Source: an uncultured bacterium (GTDB taxonomy: Bacteria > Zixibacteria > MSB-5A5 > CAIYYT01). Taken from it: a stretch of DNA of 53,956 bases. A program made the translations under genes and the position numbers. The stretch's first letter is position 1; the number at the start of each line of letters is the position of its first letter. This document shows positions 37,238 through 46,316 of this stretch, in pieces. The stretch is from the NCBI GenBank assembly GCA_903930455.1, contig CAIYYT010000099.1, positions 1-53,956 on the forward strand. Reading direction: 5' to 3'. The notes beneath the pieces are model-generated. The model was not told the origin of the DNA. It was given only the letters and a program-made list of their open reading frames with translations, and did no database searches.

Positions 37238-38475
37238 ACATCCTGCTTATCAACCACTATGCAGGTTCGCCTGCGTACGGTATGGAATTCCGCCCCTACT
37301 ATCTGGCCAGAGAATGGCTGAAGAGAAATCACCAGGTGACTATTGTTGCGGCATCGTTCTCGCATTTGCGGAACAAAGCTCCGCAAATGGCGGGAACTGT
37401 CACAGACGAGATCATTGACGGAATCCGGTACCTCTGGATTAAGACACCCACTTACGAAAGCAACAGCGTGGGTCGCGCTCTCAATATGCTCGCTTTTACC
37501 TCCAGACTGTATCTTCTACGCTTGAAGCTGGCATCAGCGATTCGACCTGATGTCGTGATCTCTTCATCCACCTATCCGCTCGACATCTATCCGGCGCGGG
37601 CTATCGCGAAGAAATCGGGGGCCAAGCTGGTTTTTGAGGTGCATGACCTGTGGCCTCTCTCTCCAATAGAATTGGGAGGGATGTCGAGATACCATCCCTT
37701 CGTTTTCGTGATGCAGGCGGCAGAGAATTATGCATATCGGCATGCGGACAAAGTGGTTTCAATGCTGCCAAAGGCCGAAGACCACATGCGTTGTCACGGA
37801 ATGGCGCAGGGGAAATTTGTTTACATCCCCAACGGCATTGATGTTGCCGAATGGGAGTGCGAGAAGACAGCTCTATCCGTGGTCCACGCAGAAGTATTAA
37901 CGCAGTTGAAAGGTGAGGGAAAATTCATCGTTGGTTATGCCGGCGCCCATGGACTGGCAAACGCCCTTGGGACAGTGGTTGATGCGGCATCACTGTTGTC
38001 GGGAGATCCGGTGGATTTCGTGCTTGTAGGGCAGGGTCCGGAAAAGGACGCCTTGATGAAGAAGACTGCTCAACTGGGTTTGCGCAATGTTCACTTTCTG
38101 CCGTCCATATCCAGGGGAGCCATCCCCGCGCTTCTGCGTGCTATGGACGCTCTCTATATCGGTTTGCAGAAACAGCCGCTATTTCGTTTTGGAGTGAGCC
38201 CAAACAAGCTGATTGATTATATGATGGCGGGAGTTCCTGTCATTCAAGCCATTGCCGCCGGGAACGACCTGGTATCGGAGAGTGGTTGCGGCCTAACCAT
38301 TCCGCCGGAAGATCCGCAAGCGCTGGTTGATGCCGTAAGGGAGATGATGAAGAAGACTCCGGCAGAGAGAGGAGCAATGGGGATGATGGGGAAAGCCTAT
38401 GTTCTCTCTCATCAATCGTATGAGGTTCTGGCAGCGACATTTGAAAGAGCAATCACCGAGTGCCATGGCAAATAG
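37234..38475 (+). CDS. WbuB-like GT4 glycosyltransferase
   Basis: Family 4 glycosyltransferase of 413 residues, GT-B fold. The N-terminal domain opens with NILLINHYAGSP and has FEVHDLWPLSP; the donor domain contains YAGAHGLANALG and a C-terminal KLIDYMMAGVPVIQAIAAG. The WbuB group transfers (acetamido)sugars onto polyprenyl-linked glycans, fitting a role beside the UDP-GlcNAc epimerase in making a ManNAc/FucNAc-type surface glycan. GTG 37234 overlaps the epimerase stop. The acceptor is unknown. Confidence 0.85.
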   Translation: MNILLINHYAGSPAYGMEFRPYYLAREWLKRNHQVTIVAASFSHLRNKAPQMAGTVTDEIIDGIRYLWIKTPTYESNSVGRALNMLAFTSRLYLLRLKLASAIRPDVVISSSTYPLDIYPARAIAKKSGAKLVFEVHDLWPLSPIELGGMSRYHPFVFVMQAAENYAYRHADKVVSMLPKAEDHMRCHGMAQGKFVYIPNGIDVAEWECEKTALSVVHAEVLTQLKGEGKFIVGYAGAHGLANALGTVVDAASLLSGDPVDFVLVGQGPEKDALMKKTAQLGLRNVHFLPSISRGAIPALLRAMDALYIGLQKQPLFRFGVSPNKLIDYMMAGVPVIQAIAAGNDLVSESGCGLTIPPEDPQALVDAVREMMKKTPAERGAMGMMGKAYVLSHQSYEVLAATFERAITECHGK

Positions 38476-38823
38476 TGACTTGGCGTTGTTATCTTCCTGG
38501 TTTCCGGCGCTGCATGTAACCTACGGCATAGCCTCGTGGGTGGCGCTTTTTAGTCAAATCCCGGCTCATCGTGCGAAAGTCCGAGACACTGATCCTTCTT
38601 CCTGAATCCATTGAACTCCCATTCCATGTTGCAGTCTCCCAGACAGCGCGGAGGCAGTTCTTCTATATGATTTGCCGCCAAAGTGGACATCAAATCGATG
38701 AATAGGAAGATTTCAGTTGACAAGCAGCCTAATGTGCTTAAATTGAAATAGGGTCTTAAATCATACGTTTTGCTTCTTCTGAGCACCGATGGTAGTGCTC
38801 CCGTTAGTGCAAACAGGAGTGTC
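38476..38823. other. Intergenic region before the dockerin-bearing gene
   Basis: About 350 bp. It holds a probable promoter at 38717-38744. A 46-codon open frame from 38464 has no homology that I recognise and overlaps the glycosyltransferase end; I see no gene. Confidence 0.5.
38717..38744 (+). promoter_or_regulatory. Probable promoter for the beta-helix gene
   Basis: TTGACA (38717-38722), a 16-bp spacer and TAAATT (38739-38744), 80 bp upstream of ATG 38824. Confidence 0.55.
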
Positions 38824-41800
38824 ATGGTAGTTTTACGTCATCATACTAAAAGGATGGTTGTAATGAGATTTTCTCTAATGCTTGCTTCGATCGCGGTTGC
38901 GATGTTCTCTTTCGTAGCACAGCCCGCGTTTGCTGACCCAGGTCTTCAAACCACTGGAGTGATGCACTTCATGGATTCCGACTGGGATACGATTGGTGCA
39001 TGCTATGTCGCCGGAAGTGACTCGGCCTACCTTGAGCTGAAAGACGAAGACGCAGATTCGCACGTCCTACTGCGTGACAGCGTCTTGGTTCTCCTCAAGA
39101 GCGAATTCGGGGATGGCGAAGTGATCTATCTGCGCGAAACCGGTTTGAGCACCGGTGTCTTTCACGCTGCCATAGCCTTTGATTTACAGGCCAACAAGTT
39201 TATGAGTTGGTTGAAGCAGAAATATCCCGATGGCCTCGGCTCCGGTAAAGAGGCAGACAAGCTGATGGCCAGTGAGTTGGCTGTCTGGCAAAACAGCGCC
39301 AAAAAGCAGGCACTGGCCACGAACGACGGAAAGCTGCAGGTCGCTGCCGGCAATCTCCTGACGGCTATATATCTCGATCCCCTGAACGACTGGGGGGTGC
39401 AGGAAACAATAACAAAGCAGACTATTTACGGAGGCTGGGAGGGTTACGTATCCGGAGTCTGGAAGGCCTCCGGCAATCCGTACATTGTGGTTGGGGACTT
39501 GACTATCGGTCAAGGTTACAGCCTGACCATGGAAGCCGGAGTTCAGGTCAGATTTATGCACGATGTCTCTTTGCAGGTCAACGGTGGCGCATCACTGATC
39601 ATCAGAGGGAGCGAGACTGACAGTGTGCATCTCACTAGTTTCAAAGACGTTCCTGCAGATTCGGTTTTCTGGACGGGAATATACATTGCCTCCGGCTACT
39701 CTGATCAACACGGTCGACTAAGCATCAACCATGCCGTCATCTCAAAGGCCTCACAGGCAATCTCCTGCAACAGTTACGACACTCTGGAGTTACTGAGCAG
39801 CCACATCACACAATGCGGTAGTGACGACTGGTATGGTAATCCTGCATTATATTGCAGCGGACCTATCCGCCTGATTGGCTGCCTCGTTGACAACTGTAGT
39901 AAGGACGGAATCGACATCAGCGGCCCCTACGCGGAAATCCGCGGCACAACCGTATCCGGAAACGCCGGCACAGGGATTAGCATCTCGCGCAGCAATGTGG
40001 CTTTTGAAGATGTAACTGTCACCGACAATACCTATGGCGGTATAATCGTCTACAACTACTATAGCTCATCATATGTCGATTTCAGGATATACCACAGTCA
40101 GTTGCATGACAATGGCGATTTCGATCTGTCGAACAATAGCAGGGAAGAAGTGGATGCCAGATTCAACCGGTGGGGAGCCGCCACCACGGCGGATATCAAC
40201 GCGGGAGGCAACCCAAAGAACCTGGCCAAGATCTGGGATCACTTTGACGACTCGTACTATGGTTATGTCAGGTATGGCGGTTGTGATGGTTGTCCTGTTC
40301 CCGGGTCCGACGGGAAACTGGCATTCGCCAACACTTACGGGGACACGATCGGGCAATACTATCCGCCGGGGACAGACTCCATCTATCTCGTATTGACGGA
40401 CTTAGATCTGAACGCGAACCCGTTCCAACTGGACCACATTGACATATCCTTAAGCAGCCGCTCTGGCGACGAGGAGACTGTGAGTCTCCGAGAAACCGAT
40501 GTTAATACAGGGGTCTTTCGTTGCGCGATACCGGTTGACCTTCAAGCGCCTATATTTCTCAATTGGGTCACGCAGAAGTATCCCGGTGGCTTCGATTCAA
40601 TGTCACCTGACGAGGTCAATGCCTTGATTCGCGATGAACTCAATCAATGGACTACTCAGACCAAGAAGGCGAGGATAGCACCAGGCGACGGCCAGCTTCA
40701 GATCGCTCCCGGAGATCAGATTACGGCTATCTATTATGATGCCCTGAACGAATGGGGCAGTCCGGCTACGATAACGGCTACTGCCATCTATGGTGGCTGG
40801 TCGGGATTTGTGAGCGGGGTCTGGACGAAAGAGAACAATCCATACATAGTCGTCGGAGATATCACCGTCGGTAGTGGTTACAGCCTTACGATGCAACCGG
40901 GAGTTCAGGTCCGGTTCGAGCGCAATGCGTCTTTGATCGTACAGTACGGCGGTAAGTTGCGCGTGCGCGGGACTGAAGGCGATAGTGTGTACCTGACTTC
41001 CGACGAGTTGTTTCCATCTGATTCCGAATTCTGGGGTGGCGTCCGTTCATCAGGCTATTACCCTGAAGGGACAGAACTTGAGATTAGCTACGCCGTTATC
41101 GCAAATGCAGTCGCCGGCATTACTCACGATGGCGACGATATGTTGAATCTCTCTCACAGCCATATCACGAACTGCGGAAGGCGTCAGGACTATTACTCGT
41201 CTCAGGCAGTTTATACCAACGGGCCGTTCGCCATCAGTGACTGCTTGATAGACAGCAGCCGAGGAATTGGCCTCATTCTTGCTCACAGTGGGAAGATCAG
41301 CGGCACGGAGGTCTCCGGAGGTGGCGACTGGGGCATTAGAGTCGGCAGCCCCGGAATTGAAATCGAAAGGTCAAAAGTGATCAACAACTACCTCGAAGGG
41401 ATCGTGTGTTACTCGTCAGATCCCGGCAACCCTCTCGTTGTTCATCACAGTCACCTCTATGGCAACGGTGGCTATGATTTTGCCAATTACGGTCAGTCTG
41501 ATATCGATGCCAAATACAATTGGTGGGGCGAGACCACTACACAGGAAATGAAAAATGGTGACAATCCTAAGAATATAGCCAAGATCTATGACCGTTTTGA
41601 TTACTGGTATAACGGAATTGTTAAATATGGCGGCTGGATGAATTTCCCGTATGTAAGTGGCGATGCCGATGGCAGTGGAGACATCAATATAGCAGACGTC
41701 GTCTGGCTCATCGGTTATCTGTTTTCCGCCGGTCCAGCGCCAGCACCTGTCGGGGCCGGAGACACGAACTGCGACGGCAGAGTCAACATCGCCGACGTTG

Positions 41801-41859
41801 TTTGTTTGATCAACTATGTCTTTGGAGGCGGCCAAATGCCGGGGGTGAACTGCGAATAG
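38824..41859 (+). CDS. Secreted beta-helix protein with internal duplication and dockerin-like end
   Basis: An exported protein of 1011 residues; I do not know its substrate. ATG 38824 follows AGGAG, and ATG 38863 (AAGGA upstream, signal peptide ending PAFA) is an equally good start. Two long tandem halves (residues ~45-495 and ~497-944) share order and sequence: a beta-sandwich-like opening with LRETGLSTGVF / LRETDVNTGVF, a segment with Q(K)YP, IYGGWEGYVSGVW / IYGGWSGFVSGVW, then a right-handed beta-helix with NPYIVVGD. The last ~65 residues (from G946-DADGSGD) form two Ca-binding dockerin-type repeats (INIADVV...VNIADVV). The cells may display it on the surface or attach it to a scaffold. 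Confidence 0.75.
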   Translation: MVVLRHHTKRMVVMRFSLMLASIAVAMFSFVAQPAFADPGLQTTGVMHFMDSDWDTIGACYVAGSDSAYLELKDEDADSHVLLRDSVLVLLKSEFGDGEVIYLRETGLSTGVFHAAIAFDLQANKFMSWLKQKYPDGLGSGKEADKLMASELAVWQNSAKKQALATNDGKLQVAAGNLLTAIYLDPLNDWGVQETITKQTIYGGWEGYVSGVWKASGNPYIVVGDLTIGQGYSLTMEAGVQVRFMHDVSLQVNGGASLIIRGSETDSVHLTSFKDVPADSVFWTGIYIASGYSDQHGRLSINHAVISKASQAISCNSYDTLELLSSHITQCGSDDWYGNPALYCSGPIRLIGCLVDNCSKDGIDISGPYAEIRGTTVSGNAGTGISISRSNVAFEDVTVTDNTYGGIIVYNYYSSSYVDFRIYHSQLHDNGDFDLSNNSREEVDARFNRWGAATTADINAGGNPKNLAKIWDHFDDSYYGYVRYGGCDGCPVPGSDGKLAFANTYGDTIGQYYPPGTDSIYLVLTDLDLNANPFQLDHIDISLSSRSGDEETVSLRETDVNTGVFRCAIPVDLQAPIFLNWVTQKYPGGFDSMSPDEVNALIRDELNQWTTQTKKARIAPGDGQLQIAPGDQITAIYYDALNEWGSPATITATAIYGGWSGFVSGVWTKENNPYIVVGDITVGSGYSLTMQPGVQVRFERNASLIVQYGGKLRVRGTEGDSVYLTSDELFPSDSEFWGGVRSSGYYPEGTELEISYAVIANAVAGITHDGDDMLNLSHSHITNCGRRQDYYSSQAVYTNGPFAISDCLIDSSRGIGLILAHSGKISGTEVSGGGDWGIRVGSPGIEIERSKVINNYLEGIVCYSSDPGNPLVVHHSHLYGNGGYDFANYGQSDIDAKYNWWGETTTQEMKNGDNPKNIAKIYDRFDYWYNGIVKYGGWMNFPYVSGDADGSGDINIADVVWLIGYLFSAGPAPAPVGAGDTNCDGRVNIADVVCLINYVFGGGQMPGVNCE

Positions 41860-42206
41860 AACGGTATTGACACGCAAGTGATCAGAGTAGGCCCGCCCTT
41901 GCGGGTGTGGTACCGATGTAAGAGCTGATTATGCAAACAGGGTGATACCCGCCTCCGTTTTTTGCTTTACATGCCGACCATCGTGGCCATCACCTTCAAC
42001 CCCAGCTACCATTACCAACGCCATTTGGGCAATCACAAACCCAAAATGGTAGCCCTGATGGCTTGCATAAAGAAACTGTTGCTGATGGCTCAGGCCATTC
42101 TGATCTCTCAGCAACCCTTCAATCCCAACAGAAAACCATTGACATGAAGGGCGGTATCTGCTCAACTATTGCCGGTGAGGGGAAAGTCAAACTAGATTGT
42201 CAGTGG
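41860..42206. other. Intergenic stretch with IS110 remnant
   Basis: About 350 bp between the dockerin-bearing gene and the minus-strand kinase end. It contains the IS110 transposase remnant (41944-42147) and the start of a 7-bp tandem repeat at 42201. Nothing else is recognisable. Confidence 0.6.
41944..42147 (+). pseudogene. IS110-family transposase remnant (C-terminal end)
   Basis: An open frame resembling the C-terminal domain of IS110/IS116 transposases: L-Y-M-P-T-I-V-A-I, N-P-S-Y, then KPKMVALMACIKKLLL. It lacks the N-terminal RuvC-like catalytic part and an intact start, so it is a degenerate fragment about 60 residues long. It shows a past insertion between the dockerin-bearing gene and the kinase. 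Confidence 0.7.
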
Positions 42207-42221
42207 TCAGTGGTCAGTGGT
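42201..42221. repeat. Three 7-bp tandem repeats (CAGTGGT)
   Basis: CAGTGGT is repeated at 42201, 42208 and 42215. On the minus strand this supplies the last codons and the stop (TGA, 42207-42209) of the receiver-kinase gene, so the C-terminal residues TTDH derive from the repeat. Confidence 0.75.
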
Positions 42222-43409
42222 CTGGACGACGCTTTCGCTTGGTCTTGAAGGAGCATGATCAGCATCGCTACCCCGGACACTGGGAAATAACGCATCGACC
42301 TTGGTGCCGACGCCTGGTTCGCTCTGGATGAGGATGTCGCCTTCGGCGTCCAGTAGGATGCGGCGCACCGTGGGCAACCCCAGACCTGTTCCACGTCCCG
42401 GTGGCTTGGTGGTGAAATAGGGTTCGAAAACCTGACTCAGAGTCTGCTCATCCATCCCCTCACCTTCATCGGTGATCTTAAGCCGGCAAAATTGCCCCTG
42501 CAAGGAGGAATGTCCGGGAGGTAACGAAAGCCGGTCACCAGCAACTTCGGTGATTGAGATAGTAATCGTTCCTTGTCCGTGCATGGCATCGGATGCGTTG
42601 ATGCACAAGTTCATGATAACCTGGAAGACCTGCGTCGCGTCGACAGGCACAAACATGGGAACGTCAGGTCTGTTCCATAGGGTTTTCACTGTGCTAGGCA
42701 ACAAAGCCGCGAGCAATTCCAAAGCGTCATCTACCATGACGCGGAAATCGGCACCCTTGGTTTTGGCGTCGACTGGTTTGCCAAGATCACGAATTCGCTG
42801 GACCAGCTTCTTCGCATGCATGATTGCATCGATGGATTTTTGCAGGTGTAGCCTGGCGGCATCGTTTCCGCCGACTTTGTGGCTGGCAAGTTCCACATGA
42901 CCGGAAATACTCTGCAGGATGTTATTCAGATCGTGGGCGACACCACTGGCCAGAAGCCCGGCCATCTCAGTACGTTGGGCCTGCGCCAACTGGCGTTCAT
43001 AAGCGATATTCTGCATAAGGATTCGATCCTGGTATGACTTGATTCGCAGGGCGTTTCGCAGTCTACTCAGCAACTCCTGGGGATTGGCTGGCTTGTTTAC
43101 GAAGTCCATCACTCCCATCGATAAGGCGGTTTCCCTGGCTTGGGAATCATTAAGTCCGGTGAGCATAAGCACGGGAGTATTCTCGGTGGCGGGATCCGAT
43201 TTCAGTCGATTGACCAGTTCGATCCCGTCCATCTGGGGCATGCGCAAATCGGTCACGATAACATCTACTCCGCCCTGGGCGATTCGCTGCAGCGCCTCCT
43301 TTGCCGATGAAAACGCCTCCGTGCGGCATTCGAGACCGCTGTTGCGAACCATCCGTCGCAGCCCGTCCAGAACGCTGGGTTCATCATCAACAAAGACAAT
43401 CGCCTGCAT
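42207..43409 (-). CDS. Receiver-histidine kinase hybrid
   Basis: Two-component signalling protein of 400 residues. ATG 43409 has GGAAGG 7 bp upstream. The N-terminal receiver domain (1-~125) has D8/D9 and the phosphoacceptor D54 (VTDLRMPQMDG), T84 and K106. A linker (~126-145) leads to the HisKA domain with H159 in GVAHDLNNIL, then an HATPase_c with N-box ending MNLCINASDAMHG, DEGEGM and GTGLGLPTVRR. No membrane segment is visible, so it is cytoplasmic and takes its input through the receiver. The end is formed by a short repeat. No partner effector gene is adjacent. Confidence 0.85.
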   Translation of the reverse strand: MQAIVFVDDEPSVLDGLRRMVRNSGLECRTEAFSSAKEALQRIAQGGVDVIVTDLRMPQMDGIELVNRLKSDPATENTPVLMLTGLNDSQARETALSMGVMDFVNKPANPQELLSRLRNALRIKSYQDRILMQNIAYERQLAQAQRTEMAGLLASGVAHDLNNILQSISGHVELASHKVGGNDAARLHLQKSIDAIMHAKKLVQRIRDLGKPVDAKTKGADFRVMVDDALELLAALLPSTVKTLWNRPDVPMFVPVDATQVFQVIMNLCINASDAMHGQGTITISITEVAGDRLSLPPGHSSLQGQFCRLKITDEGEGMDEQTLSQVFEPYFTTKPPGRGTGLGLPTVRRILLDAEGDILIQSEPGVGTKVDALFPSVRGSDADHAPSRPSESVVQTTDH

Positions 43410-44038
43410 TGTAGTCCTTCCTGGCTTCCGCACTCTGCATCGCTGTTCGCGACAGGTTGGTTGTCAAACCGCAGACCGTCTGCAGGGTGGCGCCTTGGAG
43501 CCATTGTCGCTCCCTACGTTAATCAATCGGCTCAAGTCGAGTATTTCTCCAGCGTGAGAAGAAATGAACATAGGGAGACGGATATGCGTGATTATCCCTG
43601 GAAGATGGGCCAGGTTCTCGAAATGAAGGTACGGTAGCGGTGGGAGGATTTGGGCCTACGACCTCCGCATGACGAGCCTGTTCTAACGCCAAACCCACAG
43701 ACAACACCGGACAATAGACACTAATAACAGCAACGACTTGTGCTGACTGCAATTGTCCGGTGTTGTCCCGTTCTGTGCCGTGCTGAGGCATGCTTTATTG
43801 GACAGGTGTCTCGTGGCCGCCAGTCGTCTACGTTTGGCGGCTAAGGCGCGGCAGGCTGAGACAACTTCCGCGCGCAGAAACCGGAAGAGCCTCGACCGTG
43901 TATCTACGAAGCCACGAGGCTGACCGAATCGAAGCCGATCCGGTCTTTTTCCTTTGTGTTCGCGGGAGACCGATCATAGATTGCGCAAATGGAAGAGGCA
44001 AGAAGTTGTAGTTCAGACTCGAAGTGAGAAGAACAGGG
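43410..44038. other. Intergenic region between divergent kinase genes
   Basis: About 630 bp. It contains a 16-bp inverted repeat (43700-43715 / 43752-43767). Beside it, on the minus strand, is a sequence like the 3' half of a tRNA (43633-43690). No credible protein-coding gene was seen; the open frame at 43790-44011 has no family features. Confidence 0.5.
43700..43767. repeat. 16-bp inverted repeat (hairpin)
   Basis: GACAACACCGGACAAT (43700-43715) is perfectly complementary to ATTGTCCGGTGTTGTC (43752-43767), separated by 36 bp. No T-run follows either side, so it is not a standard terminator; it could be an operator or the remnant of a mobile element. Confidence 0.7.
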
Positions 44039-45181
44039 ATGTCGGAACCATGGGGGTTCCGATCCGCAAAACTGACCTTTGAGCGACCCCTCGCAAAATG
44101 GTTTGTCTTTGTCATTGCCTGGACGCTAGTCGGAGCTTTTTTCGCCACACGCTGGTACTTCATCTACAAAGGCACGTCAACGCCGATGTCCTGGATGGAG
44201 TCCCTGACCCTGGGATTGATCGAGTGGTATCTGTGGGCGTTGATCAGTCTTGTTGTTTTTCGACTCTGTCGGCGATTTCCGCTCGACAGCGCCGGTTGGC
44301 GGCAGGCCTTGCCCATACTGGCGGTTGCCGCTGTAATCATCGTGCCGCTTCAGATCACAGCCTACACGAGCATTCATGTCCCGGTAGATGCGTACTTCAT
44401 GAGTAACCAGCCATCCCCAGTTCAGCGCAGTCTCTGGTCCACATGTGTTGTCATGCTGAAATCGAAATTTCACGTCGGCGTCCTTACTTTTGGCCTCATG
44501 GCCATCGCCTCCTACGCTTTTCTGCTATATCGCAAATACCGGGAGGAAGAGCTGCGAGCGTCGGAGTTGAAAACGCAGCTTGTCAATGCGCAACTTAACA
44601 CGCTGAGAACACAATTGCATCCCCATTTCCTTTTCAACTCGCTGAATGCAGTGTCGACGTTGATGCAGGAGGATGTCGAAGCTGCTGACCGTATGCTGAT
44701 GCGCCTTTCCGATCTGTTGCGTCTGAGTCTTCACGGCGTCGGAAAGCAGAAAGTGCCGCTGCGAGAGGAACTCGAGTTTGTTCAACGCTATCTGGATGTC
44801 GAGAGAGTACGGTTCTCCGATCGATTGCATACGTCTCTGCAAATTGACCCGGCGACTACGGACGCCGCCGTGCCGTACCTGCTATTGCAGCCATTGGTCG
44901 AAAATGCCATCCGTCACGGCATATCCCCGAAACCCGGCAGTGGCACTGTCACCGTATCATCTCAGCGTGTCGGAGAGCGGCTGCTACTGCAAGTTGTCGA
45001 CGACGGCATCGGTTTGCAGACGCAGAAGGACAGAACAGGCGAGTCAGGGGTCGGGCTTGCGAATACTCGCGAGCGCCTACAAATGCTATATGGTGATAAC
45101 TGCTGTTTCTCGCTGAGCGATACGGGAGATGGAGTCACCGTGAGGATCGAAATTCCCTTTGAGGTTTCAACATCTTCATGA
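44039..45181 (+). CDS. LytS/YehU-type sensor histidine kinase
   Basis: Membrane sensor kinase of 380 residues from ATG 44039 (a GTG 15 bp upstream is open). Four membrane helices lie within ~22-170, then a His_kinase domain (PF06580-like) with H194-P-H196-FLFNSLNAV; H196 is the likely phosphorylation site. An HATPase_c with ENAIRHGISP and DDGIGL follows, ending GVGLANTRERL. It is followed 32 bp later by the LytTR response regulator, forming a complete two-component pair. The signal is unknown. Confidence 0.88.
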   Translation: MSEPWGFRSAKLTFERPLAKWFVFVIAWTLVGAFFATRWYFIYKGTSTPMSWMESLTLGLIEWYLWALISLVVFRLCRRFPLDSAGWRQALPILAVAAVIIVPLQITAYTSIHVPVDAYFMSNQPSPVQRSLWSTCVVMLKSKFHVGVLTFGLMAIASYAFLLYRKYREEELRASELKTQLVNAQLNTLRTQLHPHFLFNSLNAVSTLMQEDVEAADRMLMRLSDLLRLSLHGVGKQKVPLREELEFVQRYLDVERVRFSDRLHTSLQIDPATTDAAVPYLLLQPLVENAIRHGISPKPGSGTVTVSSQRVGERLLLQVVDDGIGLQTQKDRTGESGVGLANTRERLQMLYGDNCCFSLSDTGDGVTVRIEIPFEVSTSS

Positions 45182-45213
45182 ACCGCATTCGCGCCCGCCG
45201 CGGAGGATGAATT

Positions 45214-45957
45214 ATGCGCGTCCTTATAGTTGACGATGAACCGTTGGCCAGAAAACGCATCCGTTCGCTGCTCCAGGGAGCGGAAGATATCGAAATTCTG
45301 GAGGAATGCCGTGATGGTGAAGAAGCCGTTCGAGCAATCACTCGCGAAAGACCAGACCTCGTCTTTCTCGACGTCCAAATGCCCGGAATAGATGGATTTG
45401 GGGTACTGGCCAGAATCGACCCGTGGCAACTGCCGGTCGTGATTTTCGTGACAGCTTACGATCAATATGCAATCAAGGCCTTCGAGGTTCACGCTCTCGA
45501 CTACCTGCTCAAGCCATTTGACAGAGAGCGGTTCCAGATGGCATTGACACGAGCCAGAGCTCATCTGCTGAAAGCCGACGTGGCCGCCAGGCAGCTTTTG
45601 TCCATGCTTGAATCGCTGAAAAAGCCACCTGTTGAGGACAAGCGAATCCTCATCAAGTCAGGCGGCAAGGCATACTTCCTCTCGACGGCTGATATCGACT
45701 GGATCGAGTCTGCCGGCAACTATGTCACAATCCACACGGGGAGCGATCGTCATCTTCTGCGGGAGACCATGAAAGGGATGGAGCGGCGTCTCGATCCTCG
45801 GGTTTTCAAGCGCATTCATCGTCACGTCATTGTCAACGCCAACCGAATCAAAGAACTCAGAACCTGGTTTCAGAAAGACTACAAATTGACCCTCCGCGAT
45901 GGCACCACGCTGATGGTCAGTCGCCGCTATCGACATAACCTCGACGGAGCGCTCTGA
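45214..45957 (+). CDS. LytTR-family response regulator
   Basis: DNA-binding response regulator of 247 residues. The receiver domain (1-~120) has D7/D8, phosphoacceptor D53 (FLDVQMPGIDG) and K103-like P (DYLLKPFD). The LytTR DNA-binding domain is ~145-245 (ILIKSGGKAYFLSTADIDWIE, NYVTIHTG, FKRIHRHVIVN). It lies immediately after its sensor kinase. Typical regulons are exported proteins; the next gene, a dockerin-bearing beta-helix protein, is a plausible target by position only. Confidence 0.88.
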   Translation: MRVLIVDDEPLARKRIRSLLQGAEDIEILEECRDGEEAVRAITRERPDLVFLDVQMPGIDGFGVLARIDPWQLPVVIFVTAYDQYAIKAFEVHALDYLLKPFDRERFQMALTRARAHLLKADVAARQLLSMLESLKKPPVEDKRILIKSGGKAYFLSTADIDWIESAGNYVTIHTGSDRHLLRETMKGMERRLDPRVFKRIHRHVIVNANRIKELRTWFQKDYKLTLRDGTTLMVSRRYRHNLDGAL

Positions 45958-46316
45958 GCGTCGCCTGACCGCCTGTCACAGAAACTCCGCCTATTATCAC
46001 ATCCATAAGCCCATCGTCACATACGGCTGTTGGGATTGGACAAGTCGCCCTATCATATGTGCGAAGATCGCATTTGCGGAGGTTGTGACTGCACGATCTG
46101 CCAGAATTGGCCGTTGTCGGACCGGTGTTCTTAGGTGTTTTCGACGGTACAGATCGGCCGTTTAGCATCCAGCCGGAGACATCTCATCAACTGCTTGATC
46201 TTTGCAGCACTTTCGAAACCGCTCAGGCATGCTTCCGACCCGATGCGAGTAATATGCTTGTCGAAGTTGATGATGACAGTACCGCGAGATAGTCAAAAAT
46301 AACCATGGAGAAACCA
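45958..46316. other. Intergenic region
   Basis: About 360 bp. No promoter hexamers of note and no gene with recognisable features; a short open frame (46107-46292) lacks any family signature. Confidence 0.4.

Noticed and set aside
38464-38605. 46-codon open frame overlapping the glycosyltransferase end
   Set aside because: Overlaps the gene before it, lacks a ribosome site and shows no family features.
43633-43690. Intact tRNA gene on the minus strand
   Set aside because: The T loop is CCCAAAT rather than TTCGAAT-like and the anticodon stem cannot be paired; kept only as a low-confidence finding.
43790-44011. Open frame of 73 codons upstream of the LytS-type kinase
   Set aside because: No family features and an arginine-rich, shadow-like composition; it lies in a spacer with structured repeats.
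46107-46292. Open frame of 61 codons before the second dockerin gene
   Set aside because: No recognisable motif, ribosome site or conservation cue.
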